Assembly (NCBI GenBank): GCA_030562195.1
Contig: JAUJPP010000003.1
Span: forward strand, 26,877,398-26,941,397
Direction of reading: 5' to 3'
Source: Nipponacmea schrenckii
Lineage: Eukaryota; Mollusca; Gastropoda; Lottiidae
DNA: 64,000 bases
The notes beneath the pieces were generated by a model. The model was not told the origin of the DNA. It did not search any database and worked only from the letters and a program-made list of their open reading frames with translations. Made by a program: the position numbers and the translations under genes. Positions 48,801 through 60,800 of the stretch are shown in pieces; positions within the stretch are counted from its first letter, which is position 1; every line of letters begins with the position of its first letter.

Positions 48801-51800
48801 CATCTCCTACTGGGAACTCGGATCTCCCAGAAATCTAGAAATTAGCTAGTGTTTCTCGCACTTCCCTTATTCTACTCTCCATAATGTTTTCTCTTCTCGT
48901 GATACAAAATTATAGGCTAATGGTTAAAAATATAATGATCAATTTGAAAATGAACACTCTTTGATCTTTCCCTAATCAACAAAATCGAGTGGATGTTATA
49001 AATAGTTGCTTGTAGGCCTGTTCATTATAATGGATAACATTGTATTAAATATTACTAGTATCGACACTTCCCTCAGGCGATAGATTTTTTCCATTTCATA
49101 GTTTTCAAGTTAGCACATGCATATTCAAACTAGAAAATTTTGTAAATTTCCCTAAAGTGACTCTTTCAAAAATTATGTGACTGTATTCATCTTTACCGTC
49201 TTAGATAACTATTGCTCTCTTTTGATATGTGAAGAAACACGCTTTGAGGCCCTTTGTTTCTTACTGGCTTAAAAGCATATACATGTATCAATTATATATA
49301 GAAATTGTCTTTGTTAGTTATGGCACCTGGTTAAGTCCAACTGATGACGCCAGACTTAATCAGTTGAATGATGTAAAGAGTCATGACATTGACTCGTATA
49401 GAAAAGAAGTCAAAGTCACCTAATTATCTTCGAGTTCTGATACTGGTAGCTAGATCAGACGTATATACTGGTGACAGGATAGATCAGGGGCGCAGATCCA
49501 GGGGGGGGGGGCGGGGAGGGGGGCCCGTCCCCCCCCCCCCGTCAAAAATCCAGGAGGGGTACATGATATGTGTCCCCCCCACAAACGGTTTGAGTAGGGT
49601 GTCTTTTGTAGGCGTAAAATAGGCACAATTTGGCTTTCAAGAACATCAAAGTTCCGAAATTTTGCGCCTTCGGCGAGGGGAACAGTTCGTTCGTTTTCTG
49701 CACTCACTCTTTAGAAGTGTCATCGCGCCATCACGAAGTCGGTCGCATATTTTCGTCAATCATGTCATGTGACCAGTAAAATTGACGGACCGCGACAGAA
49801 ATTAAAGTTGATAGTTTGAAAGGTATCGCCCTGTCGGGCCTACCCCGCCCTGTAGAATACATCGGACACAGGCAGACAAGCGAATTTAATCGCACGGGCG
49901 TAAAAATAATCGCTGTCGACAGAAGGGGGAACATAAGGGTATTTTTCGAGCGATTTTGAAATTAGTGGCGAGTACTGTATTGTGGTTTATATGTTGAATA
50001 AATATTTAAAAGATAAAAAAAGCGGCGATTGGGCGAAAACATAAGATTGTGTACACTCTATATAACCGGATCTCGAGCAGCATGAAATATATATCGTCAA
50101 TTCTTCTATTCTTGGCAATATTATTTGATGACTGGAAAATTCAGTAACAAGCAAGGAGGTGCTTTTCTTTCAATAATATTTCGGAGAGCTATAAAGATAC
50201 GTTGTCACAAGCTCAACTGAAACGTTCTCATGCCGACCCCTAAATCCTGGGTACGCCACTGCCCCCCCCCCCCCCCCCATTAACCCCTTTTACATTACAA
50301 AAATATTCCGTTCTCGGAACCGTTCTGAGAACGGTACCGATGAATTTTGTGTTATGTGAACGGTCTAAAGTACCGAGAACCGTTCCAATTCTGGCCCACC
50401 TCGGGGAGGTGGTCTCGGAACGGTTCTGAGAACAGCTTCGATACATTTGTGTAATGTAAAAGGTCTAAGGTCTGAGTCCACTTCATTGCGCATTCGTCAA
50501 AGATGATCTTGACCGTTTCCCGCGGAATTTCGTAATCATTCTTAAAATTCTAAAATGGCAGCCCGACAGGTCTAAACAACGAGTTAACAAACTCCGTGAC
50601 AATAATTATTTCTCTTTGATTGGTAACGTCGCATTGGGTTATTTGGACTCGATAAGGTTCTCTCATACTCAAACTTTTTCTTTCTTTCCTACGGCTAACG
50701 AAGATAGAGTATAAAAGGTAAATTATAACCATATCAAGCGTCATTGCAACATCTGGGTGACATAAAGGGTTATTTCTAACTTCTTTCAGGAGAGTTTCAC
50801 TAACAAGCGTGCCGAGAACCTTCACCGTTTACACTACACAAACGAAACCGTTCTCAGTACGCTTGATTTTGTATAATGTAAATGGGCACATTTTAACGCG
50901 GCATGGTCCGGACCGAGAACAGAACGCTTTATCGCGGCCTTGTGTAAAAGGGGTTATTGAAAAAGCGATCAAGAGAGACGGGATTTCATTTTATTTCCAC
51001 CTTTGTCATGTTCTAGCCTACTTTTATTTTGCCCTATATTTTCGCCCAGTTGAAGTTAACCTCGCCTCATTGATTTTGAATTGATTTATCAGCTTTCTTC
51101 TCATTTCACCTTTAATACATCTCAAGTTTATCTAAATTTGCCAATCATACACGTTCAATTTATCTATACCATTAATATTAATACTGTTTACCTTTACAAT
51201 ATTCTTTAGACAACAACTAGGCCATAAAACCATTGGGGAGGTATAATTAAGGGACATAAGATAAGTTGTAAAGTCTATATAGGACATGCGGTTACCTACA
51301 GCATCTTTCTATAAACCGCTTTTGAATTATGATATAGGCTCACCATGTTATAGTGATATCTGTCTAGATAGAATTTAAAATGCGGTACCTCGGTTGTAAT
51401 CGAAGGCTCCCATAAAATGTAAATTCTCAATCACTATATGGGACAAAACCATATAAATATCGTCTTTTTAAATTTGTTAGAAATGTGGGAACAAACAAAT
51501 TCTTTGGGGTCACATTGCCCTTTTTCTGTACCCTCACAGGCGTTGTCAATATGTATGTCACGAAAATGATAAGGCTTGTAGTGTCTATTTTCACTTACTG
51601 AGGGTAGAAAACCTGTTATGTTCCCTTTAATTCGTTATGCACCGTTTATTTCTTCTAAAAGCGTTTTATTTTTATGTTTTTATAACCATTGTACTATACA
51701 AAAGGAGATGTTATTTTATTTTAATAATTGATGAGTATAATAAATGATAACGTGACGATTATAAGAATAAAGGACATTACAAAAAAATATTTAATATTTA

Positions 51801-54800
51801 ATATAACAACATTACATATAAATACACTTGTGCAACCCGAGATTTCGACTTGCGGAATCCGAAATTTCGACTTGAGGCATTTCGACTTGAGGAACCTGAA
51901 GTTTTCGACTTGTAAAATCCGAAATTTAGACCTGTGCAAAATATATTCAGAAGAATGAAATAAAATTATTTTTTTATATGTTCCTTAAAGGCTTTCGTAT
52001 ATAACAACCGAATAGACGATTTTAATCAATTAATTTTATAATGCTCGATAAGAAATTAATACTGATTGATATAAATTTCAACCTTGTTCTGTCATTTACA
52101 TTTGATAACTGCAGAAATCATATTATGGACTCATATATGAAAAAGATTGATATAGATTTTAGAAAGGGGGGTGGGGCTGCTAGACATATAGTAAGGTTGC
52201 TGTCATCTGATTGCCCGGCTCTTTTTCCAAATGCTGAATGAATTACATATTTTAATATTGGTCTCTTCCAGGTGGTTTGTCAAGAATCTATCAAATTCCA
52301 CTGTGAGGAAGGTAAGCTTAGATTCATATTACTCGTTTTAAAATTATTATTATCATTATTTACACCTTAACTCCGTTAATAACAATTTACAAAAATATAT
52401 TCCTTGTTTGTATTTAAACCGAATTATGGTGTTACAATGATTTTATTTCTGTATGATTCAGGGTGGATACAAGATGGTGGACACTGTTACTTACCCGTTG
52501 ATACTCCAACTTCCCATTCAAATGCCATGAAAAACTGTGAAGGGTATGTTATAAGATACACCATAGTCAAAAACTTGTGGTTGACATCATAATCTGGAAA
52601 TACACGAATCAAAAAGTCAAATGGGAAAGAACAACAGTCCTCTCATTCTAACTGTATTTCTACCTATAGGCTTACGATAATCTCAATAAGACTTACTTTA
52701 CGGCTGAAACGATTTATCTAGTTAACCTTTTGACCTTATCTGATGACGACAATAAAAGGTTATTCCGAGAATTATTAGAATAAGAATACACATTTTTTCT
52801 TTACAAAACGGCAGCTCTGGAGGGGGCGAAAATTGATTTTTGGAAGTCAAAGGGTTCATTTGACGAATGTTCAAGCCGAGAATAAATTAAAATTAAGTGC
52901 TATTAAAAATATGAAACGAAAGTTTGTTTAAACTGTTATCAGTCCCCCAACTGTCATCATCTTATGCAGCACGTCCTCTTGATTCATTTGATAGCACAGT
53001 TGGTTAGAGCGTTAGACTGCCTTGGTTACGTCGAGCAAATGGCGGCTGTGAGTTCCGAACTCATCGGCATTTGAAAGTTTGAAATACATCATCTTCACTC
53101 ATTATTCTTGTCGACCCAGCTCTAAATGGGGACGATAATCCGATACCGATTGGTTTGGCTAAGGACCAACTGATAGAAGCGACCATTATCTGTGAACCTT
53201 ATTTGTTATCCTCTGTTATCGTTTTTTTTTTCTTTCTTATAGATTAGGTACAGAATTGGTAAACATCAAAGATGAAACAGAAAATAATTTTATCTATGGA
53301 ATAGCCAAAGGAAGGTCTTGGAAGAATGTTTGGATACAGAACAGAAGTAAGTCGAACACCTGTTATAAATCATATAACAATGTCCACGATTGTGACAGCT
53401 TAGAACCTGAATTTATACAATCTGATTTGGATCCCATATTGAACAATACATACAGCGCCATAGGATGTGACTGTAAGATTGTGGGTAGGCAATCATTTAG
53501 GCACACTTTCTTTAAGTACACCTCATTTAGACACAGTACTTATTGCACACTTCATTTAGGCACACATGTCATTTAGGCATGGTGTTATTAAGGCACAGTA
53601 ATTAAGGCACACTTTCAATTAGGCACGTGCTCAATAAGGCACACTAAAATTAGGCACACTAAAATTAGGCACACATTTATTTAGGCACCGCTTCATTTAC
53701 ACACACTTTCAATTAGGCACACTATCACACACAACCAGACAAATCTCCGCTTTGCTACAAACCTAAAGTTACATTCTGTTACCTGCTAAACACACACACT
53801 CGCATATAAAAATATGGAGTCCTTTATTAGAAAAGAGTCTTTCCCCACCTCAACTTTGTATCTGAAATTATCTTTGCCCTTCACTCTGTTCGGAATTTGT
53901 ATTAAGTCTACCCTGCCATTATTGCCAAGATGAGTACCAAATTGGGGGGAGGGGCGGTTCAATATTAAAATGAAATGAAATTAATGGAGTTTTACGTTCT
54001 ACTCTTCTGTATCTTATAGGCTTATGATGGCGGGCGGGGCCATTCAGTGTATTGTGGCCAATTTTGTCAGGTCAGCGGCATTAGCCTACTCTTTTTGTGA
54101 TTTCGAACTGTCGAGGGGTCTTTAACGTGTACAGCCTGTGATACCTACATCACTGACAAAGGAAACCGGGCTGAGAAATCTGAAATGCGTTATTAAAGGT
54201 TTGCTTAGTGTGCCTAAATGAGAATGTGCCCAATTTTAGTGTGCTTTTAAAGGGTGTGCCTTAATGAAAGTGTGACTAAAATTCTGCGCCTAAATAACAC
54301 TGTGCCTAAATGACATTTGCTTATCTGACGGTGTGCCTAAATGAAGTGAGCCTAAAGTACTGTGTCTAAATGGGGTGTGCTTAAAAAATGTGTGCCTAAA
54401 TGACAGTGAACCATTTCAGTACACAAGTAGCCATAATAATATACAATTTCAACTTTATTTATTATTATTTTTTTTAGTGCTATGTGAAGCATATGGGTTA
54501 TTTGATCTGTTCGAACCAAAAACAAATTCGTCGTCGATCTAGAAACGTTTGAATGTTTGGCTCAAAATGAAAATGGTAAATGGAAGGTTGCACATTGTTT
54601 TGAGAGGAGCCCGTATGTTTGTCGAACCGTAGCATGTGTTGAGGGTAGTTACCGTTGTCAAAGAGGCGTAAAATGTATCAGTAAGAAATGGGTTTGTGAT
54701 GGAGAGAGAGATTGTAAAATGTCTGGATCAGACGAACAGAATTGTCGTAAGTATCTATCGTAAACTCGATACATGTTTTTGTTGTATCCATAGAATTTAT

Positions 54801-57800
54801 AATTGCATAATGTCTTGTAATGATACTGCTTCTGAAAATGAACATACAATTTAGGTTCTCAAGAATGGTCAATATGAATATATATTCATCATTGAACTTA
54901 AAAGTTTCATAAAGTAACAGAATCTCGTAGAATCTGGAAAACTCGCAAAACTAAAACAGTTTATTAAGCGCTTTTCACTAATCAGTTGCATCTTTATTGA
55001 TAATTACTTACTTAGCTCAACAAAATCTATTCTTTTAAGTAATTCATAAGTAATTCAAGGGAGGTAATTCATGTTACCAGTAAATAGGCTGATTGGATTG
55101 TATTTCAACCGTTCGTATCCCTTTTGATAATTGAAACCTGACTTGTATGTTGTCTGTAATCCCAGCTGATTGGTAAAAGTTTTATTGTATATTTTCCAGC
55201 ATCTAAATGTAGTTATAGTAAAACTGGTAAGACTGGTGAAATTGATGTTACTAGTGCGAATCAATATACAGACAATGCTAATTGTATGTGGACTATTAAT
55301 GGACCAGTTGGAAAACAAATCAAAGTTTCGGTAAGATAAACGAATGTTACTTCTTTGGGGTTCCAAACTTGGTCAATTAGAGTAAATATTCAGTTGGATT
55401 TTTCAGGAGTCACGACTAAAAAACAGATCTCTATATAAGACTCATTCAACTAATTGAATAAGAAACTTCTATGTTTGTTTCAAGATTATTTACTCTAAGT
55501 TTTATGAATAAATAGGATTATAGAAGGATTCTGTTGTATAGTTTCGATACCAGGTTAGTCTACTGATGAACAATAAAACATTTTGGCCAAGTTTAAAATT
55601 TGATATTTGTATAAGGTGAAGGATTTATTGAAGATCATTGTTTTTTAAACTGGGGAATAGAATATGTCGTTCGTTTCGTAAACATTGTTAAAACTTATAG
55701 ATTTTAGATTTTATTTAGTATTTTAATCACCTAATGTTGTTTTACCATTGTCCTAGTAAACAAATATTAAGTCTATCTCACTGGTTGGTTAAGTAATAAA
55801 GTCTTAAAAGAAAGAGTTGCGCCCCTTAATATTATTTATGATATATATATTATTTTTCAAAATAAANNNNNNNNNNNNNNNNNNNNNNNNNNNNNNNNNN
55901 NNNNNNNNNNNNNNNNNNNNNNNNNNNNNNNNNNNNNNNNNNNNNNNNNNNNNNNNNNNNNNNNNNNNNNNNNNNNNNNNNNNNNNNNNNNNNNNNNNNN
56001 NNNNNNNNNNNNNNNNNNNNNNNNNNNNNNNNNNNNNNNNNNNNNNNNNNNNNNNNNNNNNNNNNNNNNNNNNNNNNNNNNNNNNNNNNNNNNNNNNNNN
56101 NNNNNNNNNNNNNNNNNNNNNNNNNNNNNNNNNNNNNNNNNNNNNNNNNNNNNNNNNNNNNNNNNNNNNNNNNNNNNNNNNNNNNNNNNNNNNNNNNNNN
56201 NNNNNNNNNNNNNNNNNNNNNNNNNNNNNNNNNNNNNNNNNNNNNNNNNNNNNNNNNNNNNNNNNNNNNNNNNNNNNNNNNNNNNNNNNNNNNNNNNNNN
56301 NNNNNNNNNNNNNNNNNNNNNNNNNNNNNNNNNNNNNNNNNNNNNNNNNNNNNNNNNNNNNNNNNNCATATTTAAAAGACTATATTATATAGAAAGGGGT
56401 ATATTTAAAAGACTATATTATATAGAAAGGGACATATTTAAAAGACTATATTTTATAGATAAGGACATATTTAAACGACCATATTATATAGAAAGGGACA
56501 TATTTAAAAAACTATATTATATAGAAAAGGACATATTTAAAAGACTATATTATATAGAAAGGGACATATTTGAAAGACTTTATTATATAGAAAGGGACAT
56601 ATTTAAAAGGCTATATTATATAGAAAGGGACATATTTAAAAGACTAAATTATATAGAAAGGGACATATTTAGAAGACTATATTAATTAGAAAGGGACATA
56701 TTTAAAAGACTATATTATATAGAAAAGGACATATTTAAAAGACTATATTATATAGAAAGGGACATATTTAATGACTATATTTTATAGAAAAGGACAAACC
56801 GGTATTTAAAAGACTATATTATATAGAAAGGGACATATTTAAAAGACTATATTATATAGATAAGCACATATTTAAAATACTGCATTATATAGAAAAGGAC
56901 ATATTTAAAAGACTATATTATATAGAAAGGGGCATATTTAAAAGACTATATTATATAGAAAGGGACATATTTAAAAGACTATATTATATAGAAAGGGACA
57001 TATTTAAAAGACTATATTTTATAGAAAGGGGCATATTTAAAAGACTATATTATATAGAAAGGGACATATTTAAACGACCATATTATATAGAAAGGGACAT
57101 ATTTAAACGACCATATTATATAGAAAGGGTCATATTTAAAAGACTATATTATATAGAAAAGAACACATTTAAAAGACTATATTATATAGAAAGGGACACA
57201 TTTAAAAGACTATATTATATAGAAAGGGACACATTTAAAAGACCATATTATATAGAAAGGGTTATATTTGAAAGACTATATTATATAGAAAGGGACATAT
57301 TTAAACGACCATATTATATAGAAAGGGACATATTTAAAAGATTATATTATATAGAAAGGGTTATATTTAAACGACTATATTATATAGAAAGGGACATTTT
57401 TAAAAGACTATATTATATAGAAAGGGACATATTTAAAAGACTATATTAATTAGAAAGGGACATATTTAAAAGACTATATTATATAGAAAAGGACATATTT
57501 AAAAGACTATATTATATAGAAAGGGACATATTTAATGACTATATTTTATAGAAAAGGACAAACCGGTATTTAAAAGACTATATTATATAGAAAGGGACAT
57601 ATTTAAAAGACTTTATTATATAGATAAGCACATATTTAAAATACTGCATTATATAGAAAAGGACATGTTTAAAAGACTATATTATATAGAAAGGGACATA
57701 TTTAAAAGACTATATTATATAGAAAGGGACATATTTAAAAGACTATATTATATAGAAAGGGACATATTTAAAAGACTATATTTTATAGAAAGGGGCATAT

Positions 57801-60800
57801 TTAAAAGACTATATTATATAGAAAGGGACATATTTAAACGACCATATAATATAGAAAGGGACATATTTAAACGACCATATTATATAGAAAGGGTTATATT
57901 TAAAAGACTATATTATATAGAAAAGAACACATTTAAAAGACTATATTATATAGAAAGGGACACATTTAAAAGACTATATTATATAGAAAGGGTTATATTT
58001 AAAAGACTATATTATATAGAAAGGGACACATTTAAAGACTATATTATATAGAAAGGGTTATATTTAAACGACTATATTATATAGAAAGGGACATATTTAA
58101 AAGACTATATTATATAGAAAGGGACATATTTAAACGACCATATTATATAGAAAGGGACATATTTAAACGACCATATTATATAGAAAGGGTTATATTTAAA
58201 CGACTGTATTATATAGAAAGGGACATATTTAAAGACTATATTATATAGAAAGAGACATATTTAAAAGACTATATTATATAGAAAAGGACATATTTAAAAG
58301 ACTATATTATATAGAAAGGGACATATTTAAAAGACTATATTATATAGAAAGGTACATATTTAAACGACCACATTATATAGAAAGGGACATATTTAAACGA
58401 CCACATTATATAGAAAGGGACATATATAAACGACCACATTACATAGAAAGAGACATATTTAAAAGACTATATTATATAGAAAGGGACATATTTAAAAGAC
58501 TATATTATATAGAAAAGGACATATTTAAAGACTATATTATAATATAGAAAAGGACACATTTAAAGTACTATATTATATAGAAAGGGACATATTTAAAAGA
58601 CTATATTATATAGAAAGGGACATATTTAAAGACTATATTATATAGCAAGGGACATATTTAAACGACCATATTATATAGAAAGGGACATATTTAAACGACC
58701 ATATTATATAGAAAGGGTTATATTTAAAAGACTATATTATATAGAAAAGAACACATTTAAAAGACTATATTATATAGAAAGGGACATATTTAAAAGACTA
58801 TATTATATAGAAAAGGACATATTTAATGACTATATTATATAGAAAAGGACAACCCGGTATTTAAAAGACTATATTATATAGAAAGGGACATATTTAAAAG
58901 ACTATATTATATAGATAAGCACATATTCAAAATACTGCATTATATAGAAAAGGACATATTTAAAAGACTATATTATATAGAAAGGGACATATTTAAAAGA
59001 CTATATTATATAGAAAGGGACATATTTAAAAGTCTATATTATATAGAAAGGGGCATATTTAAACGACTATATTATATAGAAAGGGACATATTTAAACGAC
59101 CATATTATATAGAAAGGGACATATTTAAAGACTATATTATATAGAAAGGAACATATTTATACGACCATATTATATAGAAAGGGACATATTTAAAAGACTA
59201 TATTATATAGAAAGGGTTATATTTAAACGACTATATTATATAGAAAGGGACATATTTAAAAGACTGTATTATATAGAAAGGGACATATTTAAACGACCAT
59301 ATTATATAGAAAGGGACATATTTAAAAGACTATATTATATAGAAAGGGACTTTTTTAAAAGACTATATTATATAGAAAATGACATATTTAAAAGAATATA
59401 TTATATAGAAAATAGGGCTGGCAAAATTTATCGAAATTCCGATTAATCGTCGATTACTTACCTGCCGATTACGATTATCGATCTAAAATTCCATAATCGA
59501 TTATCATGATTCAATAAATTATATCCAATCATTTTTTTCAAACAACTGTTTACAAGATGGAATGAACAATACTATCACAAAACCTACCAAATAATACCGC
59601 TATCGACTTTTAATACGACACAATAACAACTATAGGCCTATAAATAACAACAGTGTAGAGCTCCATCTGCTGGGAGGATATGCTACTTTCATTTTCAAAT
59701 GTACTGTGTTTACGATACTCGAATGTGGTTATCTCCCTTACTTAAAATAGACATGAAAATTCTACCGATTATTAATCGATTATCGGTCGGTGCACGTCAC
59801 CGATTATTTGCCGATAATCGATATTAAAATCATAATCGATTCCCAGCCCTAATAGAAAAGGACATATTTAAACGACCATATTATATAGAAAGGGACACAT
59901 TTAAAGGACTATATTAAATAGAAAGGGACATATTTAAACGACCATATTATATAGAAAGGGACATATTTAAACGACCATATTAAAGAGAAAGGGACATATT
60001 TAAAAGACTATATTATATAGAAAGGGACATTTTTAAAAGACTATATTATATAGAAAATGACATATTTAAAAGACTATATTATATAGAAAAGGACACATTT
60101 AAACGACCATATTATATAGAAAGGGACATATTTAAAAGACCATATTATATAGAAAGGGACACATTTAAAGACTATATTATATAGAAAAGGACATATTTAA
60201 AGACTATATTATATAGAAAAGGACATATTTAAAATACTGCATTATATAGAAAGGGACATATTTAAAGGACTATAAAGGACACACCCGGATGACGATATCA
60301 TATAGCAAAGGACACATTCAGATAACTATACTATATAAGAAAAGGATATATTTAAAGGACTATATTATAAAGAAAAAGACACGTTTATATCTGATCTCCT
60401 CTTCTAAAAGATGTATCATTTGAAATTAATATTTCACTTTTTGTTTTTTAGTATATTGTCCGGCAGGAGAACAAGAAAAAGCTTTATCGTGTACGAAATG
60501 TCCTGCTGATACTTTTAAACCAGAACCTGGGTACGATACTTGCTCTCCATGTAAAGGTCATGTGACTTCAGATTCCAAACGACTTACTTGTGATATCCGT
60601 AAGTATCCAATGGAATAATTAATTTTAACTAAGTAAGTTTAATTTTTATTGCTTTTTGTCAGATATGTTAGTTGATTGTGAGATGCTTTTTCCCAATTTA
60701 TATCAGATACATCTATAAATGTTGGTTATACAATATAAATACACAAGCTCGAGGGGCGAGGCAGCTTTTATGGAGCAGGGGATTTATTGTCAAAAACTTA

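Noticed and set aside
49383..49707. Pro/Gly-rich frames on both strands
   Set aside because: Caused by G and C homopolymer runs in an element end.
52985..53085. A genuine tRNA gene
   Set aside because: A box is good but the B box is imperfect and too distant, and the counterpart in gene A is part of duplicated intron; a SINE head fits better.
55817..56392. Open frames across the N run
   Set aside because: Undetermined bases only; no information.
57665..58051. 128-residue frame with a FKRLYYIERD period
   Set aside because: 33-bp array read-through next to the gap.
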